Assembly (NCBI RefSeq): GCF_964355755.1
Contig: NC_092677.1
Span: forward strand, 25,514,101-25,578,100
Direction of reading: 5' to 3'
Source of the DNA: Antedon mediterranea
Lineage: Eukaryota > Echinodermata > Crinoidea > Comatulida > Antedonidae
Length of the DNA: 64,000 nucleotides
Below are positions 35,243 to 45,972 of this stretch, piece by piece. The stretch's first letter is position 1. Each line of letters begins with the position of its first letter. The translations under genes were made by a program, and so were the position numbers. The notes beneath the pieces are model-generated. The model worked only from the letters and a program-made list of their open reading frames with translations, made no database searches and was not told the origin of the DNA.

Positions 35243-36484
35243 AGATGTCTTTGGCTTCGAAGAGTGAGGGTGGAAACGGACTTAGTTCATATTTCATTAC
35301 ATCGTCTAGAGAGATTTGTCCTAACTGAATTTGATGGAAAGAAAGAAGAATTCCTGTCAAGGCATGAGAACAAACACAAATTTATCAACGTGCTTTCATA
35401 TGAGCTACAGAAAAAAGAATGTCCTGTACGACATGCAGCCAACGAGTTATGGTTATGATGCTTGGCTACCACTCCAAGGGTCCTGAGTTCAAGTCCCGTC
35501 ACATGTCAGGATTTTTTCTAAGGACCAAATTACTCCACTCCCAAAGACTTGTAATAAGACTTTGTTTTGTAGAGCATCTTGTGTATATGTTTGTCTTGTG
35601 AACCTCTGAGGGTCCCTAATGATCAGCAATAGCTGCGTGGATCACCCTCATTAAATATGGTTTAAAAAAAACAAAAAAAACAATGCCGATGTTGACATTG
35701 CTCTGGCAACAGTTGAAGTCTCTGAACATAATACAGTAACTTTGATTGGAGAAGACACGGACTTACTGGTACTTTTACTGTATCATGTAAATACAACAAA
35801 CCGAGAAGTGTATTTCAGATTAGACAAAGGAAAAGATGGGCCTACTAGAGTGATTAATGTAACCAGATTGAAATCTGTTTTAGGATATAAAATGTGAAAT
35901 GCATTACCCATAGTGCATGCATTCACTGGTTGTGATTCGACGTCTAGGATTTTCGGAATCGGCAAGAAAGCGGCATTTAATAAATTGATTGAAAGTAACC
36001 CAGAATATGACATGTGTGCGCGCCGATATTTTCACTCAACCGCATCAGAAACTTTAAACTATCGAGGAGTTTGGACTGAAGGACATGTCTATTCTTTTTG
36101 GAGCGAAGTCACTGGATTCCCTGAATAGCTACAGATGCAAGCTATTTAATAAAAAAGTTGTTGAGGGTAAATCATTTATCAAACCTAGCCTCAACAACTA
36201 CCACCAACGTCATCTGCTACAGAATGTCAGTCAAATCATGCAATGGCTATAGAAAGATAATACCATGGATGCTACCAAGTGGGGATGGAAAGTTTGTAAT
36301 GAAACTGCTGCTCCAGAAGAACTTTGAAAATCATCCATTGTAACTACTGGATGTATGTTGCAGTTGTAGACGCTATGGATTGGCATGTACTTCAGTTTGT
36401 GGAGTGTGTCAACTAGAAGAATGGGACAACGTAGATAGAGAGATTGATGACGATGATGAAGACGAAGTTGGAACAGTTGTTTAA
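35243..36484 (+). pseudogene. PIN/XPG-like and CXC-type transposon gene, degenerate
   Basis: Readable blocks are FDGKKEEFLSRHENKHKFI, then (after the SINE) ADVDIALATVEVSEHNTVTL, IGEDTDLLVLLLYH, and after a stop HAFTGCDSTSRIFGIGKKAAF. The 3' end encodes a Cys-rich CRC/CXC-like block (C-C-S-C-R-R-Y-G-L-A-C-T-S-V-C-G-V-C) and an acidic tail ending at 36482-36484. GEDTD and GCDSTS-GIGKK fit a PIN/FEN-like nuclease fold. Similar combinations are expanded, probably as mobile genes, in several invertebrates (recollection). It is broken by stops and by a SINE. Confidence 0.55.
35448..35690 (+). repeat. tRNA-derived SINE inside the PIN-like gene
   Basis: A-box-like TTATGGTTATGATGCTTGG and B-box-like GAGTTCAAGTCCC sit at tRNA spacing; the copy ends in TTTAAAAAAAACAAAAAAAAC. 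It separates HAANE from ADVDIALATVE in the host frame. Confidence 0.65.
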
Positions 36485-36539
36485 GATGCCGTACTAAATA
36501 CATGCACAATATCTAATCAATTGCTGCTATACCGTAATT

Positions 36540-38720
36540 AGAAATTTAAAAGTTATAATTATATTCTGAACAAATTGAGCCATAAATGGTGTATCTCAGT
36601 CAGTCATTATCGAAATATAGCATATCAAGGTCAATGGTCAAACATGTCGTTTCTGGTCATTTTCTGTCAAACTGTTTCATTAGAGTAAATATAAATGTGA
36701 CCCGATCTCGCAAAACCCTCTCTTTGTCGGCAATTCAAAATTCACGTAATCAGTCAAAATACGTCCAATTCGACTACCCTGGCAGATTACATGTTTTTGC
36801 ATTTTCGAAATATTTCACTATTTAAGAATACGTCTACCTGATTTAAACTCCCGAAATTTATTTAAAATTATGAAAAAAAAACGTTTTAAAAACATGTATT
36901 TTCCTCAAGCCTAAAAATTTATTCACGATCTACGCTAAAATTTAGCGTAAATTCAGTTGAAAGTTGCCGAGTTTGACGACATTTTGATCGCCAGTTCGCT
37001 GCACAATGTTGAAAGGTCACGCATCAAAATAAAGCTCATCCATTTGACATTCCAAATATGGAAGTTTTAGGGCGGAGTTTAAAGAAGGAACCAATGAAAT
37101 CTTTGATTTACTATGACATCATTTCAGAAAATTCGGTTCTTCGAAGTTTCTGGAACAGCGAACTGCGTGTGTTGCTATGGCGCATCATCGCAATAACAAA
37201 CGTTATTGGTCAACGCGCTAGATTTCATACGCTCTACGCGCGGAAATAAAAAGTTGTTTACATTTTTGTGAGGTTATTTTCATTTTACACACAGCATGTC
37301 GTAAATTGGAATAAAAACGATTTTAATATTCAAAGTAAAGTGTTCGGCGTGTTCTGCAATAGCTGTAGCCTGTATTTGTTTATTCCATAGTAAAATAGAC
37401 AAGTCAAAAACAATTCACGTCATAAATTAAATTGTATTTTCTATATTTTTTTGGGCTAGGCCTTAATTTTATTATGGTTGTATGCCTACTACTACTGGGC
37501 CTAGCTTAATTGTCAATAATAGTTTTCTTTATACATTTTATATATCCAATCGGCTCTTAATTATTTAATTTATTGTCCAGTCCAGTAAATGTTTTTTTTT
37601 TAATCATTGGATTCAAGTCCAAACATTACAGCGAATCTTCCACGTTATAAAAAAAAATAAATGTATTAAATCGTCAATACAATCTTAGTAGCTAGCAAGT
37701 TGTGACTCTGCAAGGCGCCAAACTTGTCTAGGCTAGTTTACTACTAACGCCGGCCCAGTGTCGATGCACCGCTGCCATACACGGCTTGATGAACACCCAT
37801 CAGTAAAGTCTTAACAGGCGATGACGGCAAAAATCTGAATAGGCTTAGCTAGGCCTAGGCCTGCTTGGTTTTTCGCTGTTGATATCGTAAACACCTACGA
37901 AACCAGTTAAAATAAGCTTGACGTTATAATGCTGCTTTTCAATAGTGCAAAATAGTTAATTCGAGTGACTAAATAGGTTAAAACGGGGTCTGAAATCAGT
38001 CAAATTGACTATGATGTGCACGCTGCTATTATCGCACACACTTCCTGGTATGACGTCATTGTGCCTTAGACCAAAATACCGCGTTGCTACGGAGTGAGTT
38101 TTCAGCGCGTATCAAAAAGAATTTCATTGCAAACTTCAAACGCGATTTTCTCGTAAACTAATTGAATGATTTGTAAGTTTTTAAAATGTAATAACTTTTT
38201 AAATATTTACTCAATTTTTATGAAATTAACACCACTACAAAGCTTATGATTAAAATAATCCAAATATATAAAAAAATACAAAATGAATATTTCCGACAAA
38301 AGTAGGGTTTTGCCAGATCGGGTCACAAATAAGTATATTCTCAGTATTTAGAGCCCAATTTTAAATCTCTACCACACATAGTTGCCGAGATATGAAAATT
38401 CTACATAGATAAAGGTTAAAGGTCAATAACCTTTACTTCTAACCATTTTTTGACAAAATGTCTCATTACAATAAATGTAAATATGTACATTCTGAACAAT
38501 TTGAGCCATCATTTGTTTACCTACGGTCAGTGGTTACCAAGATACAACATATCAAGGTCAAAGGTCAAATTGTCAGAAATGGTATTTCCGGTCAATTTTG
38601 GCCAAAATGTTCTATTATAGCGAATATAAATATGTAGGTTCTGAGTATGTTGGTACCAAAATTATATCAATAGACCAAGTAGTTTAGGAGGTATGGCCAT
38701 TTTCACTTTTTATCTATTTT
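36540..38720. repeat. Subterminal tandem repeats of the 9.2 kb element, about 110-120 bp unit
   Basis: Units share ATTCTGAACAA.TTGAGCCAT, ATATCAAGGTCAA.GGTCAAA, TTTC.GGTCA.TTT and AATATAAATATGTA. At least three units are seen (about 36567-36696 continuing at 38327; 38400-38500; 38500-38640). The array is interrupted by the 1.6 kb TIR element. Confidence 0.6.
36697..38326. mobile_element. TIR element, 1.6 kb, nested in the subterminal repeats
   Basis: Ends GTGACCCGATCTCGCAAAAC and the inverse GTTTTGCCAGATCGGGTCAC continue into TTTGTCGG / CCGACAAA. The flanks suggest a 4 bp duplication (AAAT). No transposase ORF is evident. Confidence 0.7.
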
Positions 38721-39322
38721 GGCGGCCATCTTGAAAAAACCCACTTTCCGGGGGTCGAAATTCTTGAGACTTTTTTTCTGTTGTTTAGTACACCTAATAC
38801 TACCAAAATCCGTTGAAATACCTTTTGTTGCAATTTTTTTGAGGTGAAACCTTATTTCTACTCTACTAAGACGGAGATTTCCGTCTTTGGCGGTGAAAGT
38901 GTTAATAGTGTAAACAGAGCTTTATTCTTCTAAATCGGAAGATACCTTATTTCCTATAACACGACGCTTTAGGATTAAGTTCAATTAATAAACGTTTTCA
39001 ACTTTTATCCATGTCTTTAGCATCATACAATCTGTGGATATTTTAAACTATATTTTAAATTTGTTCACGGGCATCTTTACAATTTGTATGTAGTGTAATA
39101 AATTACAGGTAGTAGGCCTATCGGTTTGAGGCAAAAATAAACGAAAAATACAATTGTGAGGAATTCCGCAATGAGGCTGTTTCGGAATAAATTCGAATAC
39201 AGCATTCATGCCTGTTGTATTAGGTTGTTCCGGTCTACTACCAGGTAATCACGGACAGGTACATACATACAAGCAGCCAAAACGTCTAGAAGCCTTTGTT
39301 GGCCAAAATAAGTCTGTAAATA

Positions 39323-39716
39323 TGATAATATCTCTATTATGCATGATTGAGTCTTAATTTATTATCAATGGACCAGGTGCTTAGATATTCTAATTTTTTT
39401 AACGAGCATGGATATGTATTCATTCCAGGCCTAGATACTGTACGTTGTTTTGTTAAAAACTTGAATGAACTTGGTAAAGGTGAATTTTTGTTGTTATTGT
39501 TTGAGACTTTTTCACTTGTATGTTTGTTAAAGCACGTCAGCATGTGTGAAGGCTTATATATTTGATTTACAGAATAACATTTTACTTGTAATGTATCACT
39601 TGTATTCGTGAAACACTATAGTAGTACGTAAATAATCTTATCTTATCATACATACCGGCCAGCTAATGTTGATATTTTTCATCTTTTTATGGGTAGACCT
39701 AGATAAGCTGGAGTAC
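39323..39716. other. Intergenic, nothing recognised
   Basis: Unique-looking AT-rich sequence to the right of block B. Confidence 0.45.
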
Positions 39717-41016
39717 CAGGGGCGGATCCAGGATTTTGAAATAGGGGGGGGGCGTATGTTTGCGAGCGAAGCGAGCAAACACTGGCTGGGGGCCAGGGGG
39801 CCGCCAAGGGCCCCCGGTCGGGGTCCAGAATTTTGGCGTTCTAGCGCATTGTAAGTCGTTTAAAACGATTTACAAACAATTCATATTCATAATGTCATTT
39901 ACCAAACGCTCTAAAGCTCGCAAATTACGACATGTGGAACATGCAGCTGATACTTACCTAAGGTACCAAAGCAAGCTAACAACTTGCCTGTACTTTACAT
40001 CTAAATTTTTACAACGCGACGATGTTTTTCAGCTTTTATATAAGCATAAACTTGTCCTAGCCTAGGCCGGTATTATTTTCTTACACGCGCGCCGGGTCGA
40101 TCGCGGTGACGTCTACTTCTTCGCATCCATCATCCATGCAGCTAAAGTAAAATGACGTCACGTTAAAGCGGGTCATCACAGAGTCTCATGCATATTAATG
40201 AAGCAAACTTGCTGAGAGTGTTTTCCACCACCACGCAACAACACATGCGACGCGAGATTTATCGAAACTCCGAGCCATCGACTGACGATCATGTTTTTGA
40301 CAATAAAAATCACGGCATATTCAACGACCTGGTTTAAACGATCGTTTAAAAATTAGCGGTCCGGCTCGATCATCATTACATTATATTTAGTGATTTGAAA
40401 AAAACAAAACACCCCTTTTGTCATCGCGATTTGTTTATGAGACTCATCGACGGAAAAGCAAATAAAACACTACAAGGCCCGGTCATGAAATGCTGCATGC
40501 AGCATTGTTAATATTTTAATAGTAATATGTTTTAATAAAATATAGGCCTAACGGGATAATTTTCATAGGCACTACAGTCCTAGCCTTTGTTTTTATTGTA
40601 TTTAATAAATGGGCGCGTAGTGTAGCACTGACCATGTGACTTCATAAACTCTATTGATCGTCGGAGGTACGTACCGCTACTCTACAACGGGAGTGACGAT
40701 CACAAAGGATGCCGACCTGCTTAGTAAAACGCGACCAAGCTCACCACGTGGCTTTTATCAACTTGCTCCTTTTAGTTTTACACTTAACTGTGAATGATCG
40801 TTGGTAAATTGATAGTACACAAAGGATGTTGACGTACATACTTGGTGAAATGCGATCAAGCTGACGATGTGCTCCGACGTACTATTTTCACTATGAAAAT
40901 GACCGTCGAAACGATACGTGTTTTTAAAATCTATTTAATTTAAAAAAAAAAAAAAAAAATCTTTAAAAAATAGGGGGGACGTACGCCCCACACGCCCCCC
41001 GCTAGATCCGCCACTG
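39717..41016. mobile_element. hAT-like DNA transposon, 1.3 kb, non-autonomous
   Basis: Ends CAGGGGCGGATCCAGG and CTAGATCCGCCACTG are inverted, with target duplication AGTAC (39712-39716, 41017-41021). G-rich and C-rich runs lie just inside, as in the element at 20633-22970. No transposase is recognisable. Confidence 0.7.
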
Positions 41017-41021
41017 AGTAC

Positions 41022-42428
41022 TGTACCTTTAAAATAATAATTATCTTCTAGACTTCTTTTACCGGAAAACTTACTCCGTTACCATTTCATTGCCAGGAAT
41101 TCTTCTAATTAATTGAAATATTTTAACGACAGTATATTCAAATGAGGCAAATGTGACCGAGGAAGAATAACCTACCGTGTCAAATGTTCATTAAATCATG
41201 GTAGATACAAAGGCGCATAGAAGACAATCTCACTGCTGAGTAGGAAAGCATTGAAATTTTAATTTATTGTATAAAGGACAATTTTAGTAGTATAGTTTTT
41301 CCTTTTTGGGAATTCGCATTCATTTCGGCATAATTTACATACATTGAACAAAGTTTATTGTAAAGAATATCTCGACACAATTCTAACCAGGTTTTAACAA
41401 ATTAATGGAAACCGAAATTAGCTCGACTGCTTTTCCTACCAGCAAAGAATAAGATGCAATCCAAAGATACAAAAAATATATAATAATAAACAACTCTAAC
41501 TTATGCTACATTTTGCAAATTGTAGAATTACTAAATTTATTTTTAAAAAGTAATAAGAAAAGCTTTTATTGTGGCCATGTATATCAATGAATTAGTTAGA
41601 ATAATATTAATATACCGCTTACACACAAAAATATGTTTAAAAAAATATTCAAAAATTGATATGAATAGCCTGAAGAACCAAAATTATAATCCAGAATAAA
41701 CGCGTCATGTTTGAATCTGGTTAGTTACCTATGGAATGCCATCAAACTTCAATTCTATTCGGCTCTTTTAGCAATCGGCGCTCAATATTTACCGGCTACA
41801 TCACGTCATATTCAGTGGAGCCAATTATTATGCTTACAAAGTTTATAGTGTTATCAGTAGTATTATGGCACCCTTTAGATTATTATCATAGTTTGGAAAG
41901 TATATAATAAATAGTGTTGCCCGAAAGCTCTGCTATTCTTTCTGGCTGTTTTACTTTATCGTTTTGATTTAGCTTTCTCTTATTGTGTTTTGTATCGCCA
42001 TTGAAATCCAGCCACTGATACCCACAGGATTGTCATTATTTTCAGTAATTTGCCTTTGGATTTATAATAAAGACGAAGAAAGACACACAACAAGTTCAAT
42101 GAAGTGTTCCACATTTTGCAGAAATATCACAAGACGCCATCTATCGTTGTGTTAATATTCAAAGTGAATGAACAGAAGTAGGCCTAGATGTGAAAGTTTT
42201 AAATCATATATTTAAATTATAGGCATCAACAGGTTTTAGTTCCCGTCCGGTAAGATTGGCCATTGCTAACCATTTCATAATCTGTATTTTTTAGTTGCGT
42301 TTAATAGAGGTAAATGACCAATGACGTAAAGTAATAATTCATAAAGTGAATTAATTAGGTATAAAATCACAACAAACTGTTTGGGGGCGCTAAAATGTTT
42401 ATACACAGTGAGTGCCTGCCTTCTCTGT
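41022..42428. other. Intergenic, one diverged interspersed-repeat unit
   Basis: Mostly unrecognised AT-rich DNA. 41945-42070 matches one unit and both flanks of the tandem element at 10745-11010 (ATCCAGCCACTGATACCCAC). Confidence 0.5.
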
Positions 42429-43451
42429 CTATTTGCAACTCTCTTTCCTTTTAACTTTCATTTCTGTCCATATGTGAACAAAGTTTGGTGAAGTGTGCGA
42501 GGTAAACAATTTCTGGTAGGCACAATGCGAATACTTAACTTGATAATTGTGGAATTTTGAATTTCCTTCTGGCTTAACGCCTAACTTTTCCCAAATAGTT
42601 CCAGCAAAGACATCTTCCAGATGTAAATAGGAAATTTCGGACGACACCTTGTACATTCTAGATACTAGATCACGTGACATTATATAGCCTGTACCCGATA
42701 AAAATGGCGGGTATATATTTTTAGAAAAAATCTGTTTTGGCATATACCATTTGCTTCTAACATTTCTGATTGGCTTAGTTTTCATATAGCAGCCAACAGC
42801 GAAATTCTTCTTTTTAGTTTTTCCCGCCAAAAACTGTACAATATTTAAGTAGTGGACAAACATATCATCGTCTGTTTTCATGACGTAATTAGCGTCAGGG
42901 CAAAATTGTGTTGACCATTTCAACGTTTGAATTGTTTTTAGCGTGAGGTTTTTATAAGTGTCGTCAAAATCTCCAATTATGATGTCATTGTATTCCTTGT
43001 TTTCTTCCTCAACTTCGTATTGCAAATCATGATCGTGCACTCGACCCAGGAGAAATATTGTAACAATGTTTCTATCATTCACAACGTTAACAGATCCCCA
43101 TGATTTCCGAATCAGTCTCCGATTCTCAAAGTGTTCATGCGTAGAAAAAACGACAACAAGTAGAAACACGGTATTATTCGTTTTACATGCCTGGTCGTTG
43201 TTTAAAGAAAATGAATAATTACTACGCGGGTCTACATTGAATGCTTGTTCTGTGGTCTTGGAAGCTTCCATTGGTATCAAAACGTCATCGGTTGGTAACT
43301 CCTTATTAGGTGGTAAGTTTCGGTACTGCAATTGCAGAAGTTTTTTCATTTCTGCTTTTTCAGTTGCCATAAACATCATAACGTAAAAATAAAACAAGAA
43401 ATTAGCAAAAGCAACTATCGCTATGAGTAAAAGGTTTCGATATAGATCCAT
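42429..43451 (-). CDS. Beta-1,3-galactosyltransferase (GT31), complete single exon
   Basis: Encodes 340 residues from the ATG at 43449-43451; an in-frame extension upstream has only a TTG, so I start at this ATG. It is a type II Golgi enzyme that moves galactose from UDP-Gal to GlcNAc or GalNAc. A membrane anchor occupies residues about 7-28, followed by a stem. GT31 landmarks occur in order: ENRRLIRKSWG, GDFDDTYKNLTLKT, the metal-binding VMKTDDDMFV, PPFLSGTGYIMS, and EDVFAG. N-glycosylation sequons NYS, NNT and NLT are present. Length is usual for B3GALT/B3GNT proteins. The exact linkage cannot be assigned. The frame has no defects, so it is probably functional. It may supply the galactose that the neighbouring sulfotransferases modify (inference). 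Confidence 0.9.
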   Translation of the reverse strand: MDLYRNLLLIAIVAFANFLFYFYVMMFMATEKAEMKKLLQLQYRNLPPNKELPTDDVLIPMEASKTTEQAFNVDPRSNYSFSLNNDQACKTNNTVFLLVVVFSTHEHFENRRLIRKSWGSVNVVNDRNIVTIFLLGRVHDHDLQYEVEEENKEYNDIIIGDFDDTYKNLTLKTIQTLKWSTQFCPDANYVMKTDDDMFVHYLNIVQFLAGKTKKKNFAVGCYMKTKPIRNVRSKWYMPKQIFSKNIYPPFLSGTGYIMSRDLVSRMYKVSSEISYLHLEDVFAGTIWEKLGVKPEGNSKFHNYQVKYSHCAYQKLFTSHTSPNFVHIWTEMKVKRKESCK

Positions 43452-44388
43452 TTTTCCAACCAAGTATGAAACGTCGATGTAAAATTAAATGATAAACAAT
43501 ATTTAAACCGGCGTGTTATGCAATATTAATGAAATTTAGAAAAATAACAACATCCATCTTGCGTTAGGATCGGACACACCTGGTTGGTTTCATATAAAAC
43601 TTCATTGAAAAGCGCCACCCTGATCGAATTTTGATAATCGTGTATCAATACTTTGGGTAAATTGATAAACGAGAGGTCGCAATCATGTAAGAAGTTTGTA
43701 TTTAACAGCTGTGCATTCTCTCTGATTTTGTACAATATCTGCCGCAAAATATCGATCGTTCAGTAGCTCCAGTAGGCCTACCATTTTGAGTATTGTGTAA
43801 ACATGTGATTTATCGATAATTGTTTTAACCAGGTGTGATATGTTACGCTTGCGCATGCGCTCCACAAAGTGTTAGTTGAGAACGTACCGCCGTAGGCTAC
43901 TTAGTAGATGAAAAACCTTGCAACGAAAACTTTAGTGACATGTGACTGTGAATATATTTTTTTTAATGGCTTGGTTTGAGAATGGTCACGGCTTTATTAT
44001 TATAGGCCTACCTAAGTATATTATAATAGGCCTCAGATTATCGATTATCGATCGTCTCAGAAACAATTATTCCTAATAATAAATAACAATAAATATACGA
44101 GAACACTCTGAAATATTGTTTTTCTTGAAAGTATTGCATTAGTAAGCCTAAAAATTGTAAACATTTTAAAGTTGTAAAAGTTTTATTGCGTCTGGTGTGT
44201 AAAAAAGTGCACGAAAAAAAGTTTTTCTTACAGGGCAGAGATAGAGGCGCTCTCTATATTATTTTGTAAAAAGGATCAAAGGCATGCGCATTACATTATC
44301 AACAACTACCCCCTCTATTGTCTATAGATAGATAAAGAGAAAAAAACATTGATTGATGATTTAAAAAACAAAGGAAAATGTTCCGAAA
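43452..44388. promoter_or_regulatory. Intergenic region between divergent B3GalT and SMIM13 starts
   Basis: About 0.94 kb separates the two start codons, so promoters of both genes should lie here. I see no TATA box I would defend. A short inverted TCGATAAT/ATTATCGA-type palindrome lies near 44038-44052. Confidence 0.4.
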
Positions 44389-45202
44389 ATGAAGGATGTT
44401 TTTCTAGCAGCTGTGTCAATTTGGACAGCTCTAGCTGTTGTACTGTTATTTATTGCATTTGGTAGGTATCATAATGATGTATTAAACACAATCAAGCCTA
44501 GAATAGGGCCTAGGCTAGTAGAAAAGTTTAGCTAGCTAGTAGTAGGCTAGCTAGTAGGCTCAGCAACAGCAGGCAGCCTCCTACCTACACCGTCCTCTAG
44601 GCCTTTGGTTTGAGTATAGGCCTACTTACTACTCTCTAGCCAAGACGTGACCAGGACTACCGCCGCCAACTAGCCTACTTTATCTAGGCTGGTCCAGCTG
44701 TGTACAGTAGTTTTATATTCGACGTAGGTTCTCAGAGCTCAGGGAGAGTATTAAGTCCAGTCATGTCCCGGTAAAAGTACATAACATAAATAATTTAAAT
44801 AAAAGTACAGTTCTGTTTAGTAAATACAATAGCTTCATTATGTAAAGTCTGGTAATATTTGTGAACAAAAATTGTGTGGGAGAGAGAGTTTAATCTCTCT
44901 ATGGTTACACACACAGATTTATTTTTATGTAAAAAATGTATGCTTTCAGTAAACAGAAATATAGCAACAACAAATTGTATAAATTAATAATAAGTAAGAA
45001 ATTAGTTGTTTTTTTGTTTTTTTTAGGATGGTATGTTGTGTGGAAAGCATTTCTTTCACGTTTTAAACTTGTTCGTGAGTTATTTGGATTAGGAAATGAT
45101 AAGACAAAAGGTGGCAGCACACAAGAGCAGCAGCCGATTACGACAACAGCATCCACAAGAAGAAAGAGATTACATCAACAACAGCACGAACTAAACTCAT
45201 GA
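44389..45202 (+). CDS. SMIM13: Small integral membrane protein 13
   Basis: Exons 44389-44461 and 45027-45202 (249 nt, 82 residues). One membrane span covers about residues 5-25 (VFLAAVSIWTALAVVLLFIA), followed by the family signature GWYVVWKAFLSRFKLVREL and a basic, Gln-rich cytosolic tail. Vertebrate SMIM13 has the same span-then-GWYFVWHLFLSKFKFLREL layout; its function is unknown. An upstream ATG at 44378 opens a 4-codon uORF whose TGA overlaps the main ATG (ATGA), so translation may be coupled by reinitiation. The intron is rich in AGGCCT palindromes. Confidence 0.85.
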
Positions 45203-45621
45203 CCTCAGCTTAAAATACAGTAATTCTTTTTAATGAGAAAAAACAGTGGAAATGCTAACAGTTAGAGTAGACATAATATATCCAGGAATATTGTTATTGA
45301 TTATGATGAGGCAGAAAATGTAGATTTTCATTGTACTGTATTATATGAATAGATCACAGTGTTGTAGTTGACAGTGGAAATGCTAACAGACTTTAATAGC
45401 ATATCTCAGAATGTTTACTTAACTGTAGTAGGCCTACCCACCGTGGTTGATGAAGCTAAAAAAGAAGACATTTTATGAGCATTCAAGTTCAAGTTCAAGG
45501 TCAAATTTATTCACATAATGCAAACATATACAAAATATAAAAGATACAAGTGGTTGGAAATTAAGTAAATAATAGTTGCATTATGCCTGGAGAATACCAT
45601 TTAAACCCCAAGGGGCTTTAA
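45203..45621. other. SMIM13 3' flank with a retroelement-like tail
   Basis: CAAGTTCAAGTTCAAGGTC followed by TTTATTCACATAATG at about 45483 resembles 32075-32110 (CAAGTTTCAAGTTTATTATT), probably a shared 3' end of an interspersed element. No gene is seen. Confidence 0.4.
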
Positions 45622-45972
45622 GCCTGGATGCGATATTTCTTTTCGTACATAAGTTGAGGACCCCTCGTGAAACGTCATAAAATAAACATGAATATTCATT
45701 AGTTATATCCATAAGGTGTGACGTAAGAATCGAGCTAATTACAATTCGCTAATGTAAACGATTTCTGTCGAGCCGTCTGTGTAGTCAAGTGAATAAGACT
45801 ATGGACTTTACATGTCGATGTATGGGGTTCGACTCCCATGAGCTACTCTTTTACTTTATAGTGAGAGAGAGATTATTTGGAGGGTTAGGTTTAGTTATAT
45901 TTAGGAAGTAGTTTGGCTATCTTTCACATGGGGTCCCCAACTTATGTACGAAAAAAAAAATCGCAGCCTGGA
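45622..45972. mobile_element. TIR element carrying a tRNA-like sequence
   Basis: TTTCGTACATAAGTTGAGGACC (left) and the inverse GGGGTCCCCAACTTATGTAC (right) define ~45 bp arms that include GATGCGAT/ATCGCAGC outward. Between them, 45770-45848 contains a perfect B box GGTTCGACTCC and an A-box-like TGTGTAGTCAAGTG. Confidence 0.65.

Larger units (their letters stand above)
29710..38901. mobile_element. piggyBac-like TTAA element, 9.2 kb composite
   Basis: TTAA at 29706-29709 and 38902-38905 flanks inverted ends CACTTTCACCGCCA / TGGCGGTGAAAGTG (14/14). The minus strand at about 31025-31110 encodes IADSDSENEYLLSPDDEG, the acidic N-terminal style of piggyBac transposases. A frameshift precedes it (LTADEAIAEIL lies in another frame). 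The catalytic part is missing, so the element is non-autonomous. Nested inside are a foldback, a 0.63 kb TIR element, a Copia fragment, a PIN-like/CXC gene with an inverted copy, a tRNA-SINE and a 1.6 kb TIR element. Confidence 0.8.
29620..38922. repeat. MITE-A copy split by the 9.2 kb element
   Basis: Left part 29620-29709 and right part 38902-38922 rejoin through TTAA to give the same short MITE-A as 25855-25961. Confidence 0.85.
28190..39322. repeat. Duplicated block B, interrupted by two insertions
   Basis: Counterpart of block A: 28190-28306, 29091-29705 and 38906-39322 are collinear with 25214-26337. The gaps are a 0.78 kb TIR element and the 9.2 kb TTAA element. Confidence 0.85.

Noticed and set aside
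43526-43865. Two short minus-strand frames upstream of the galactosyltransferase
   Set aside because: No similarity to stem or anchor regions and no convincing splice join to the intact single-exon gene.
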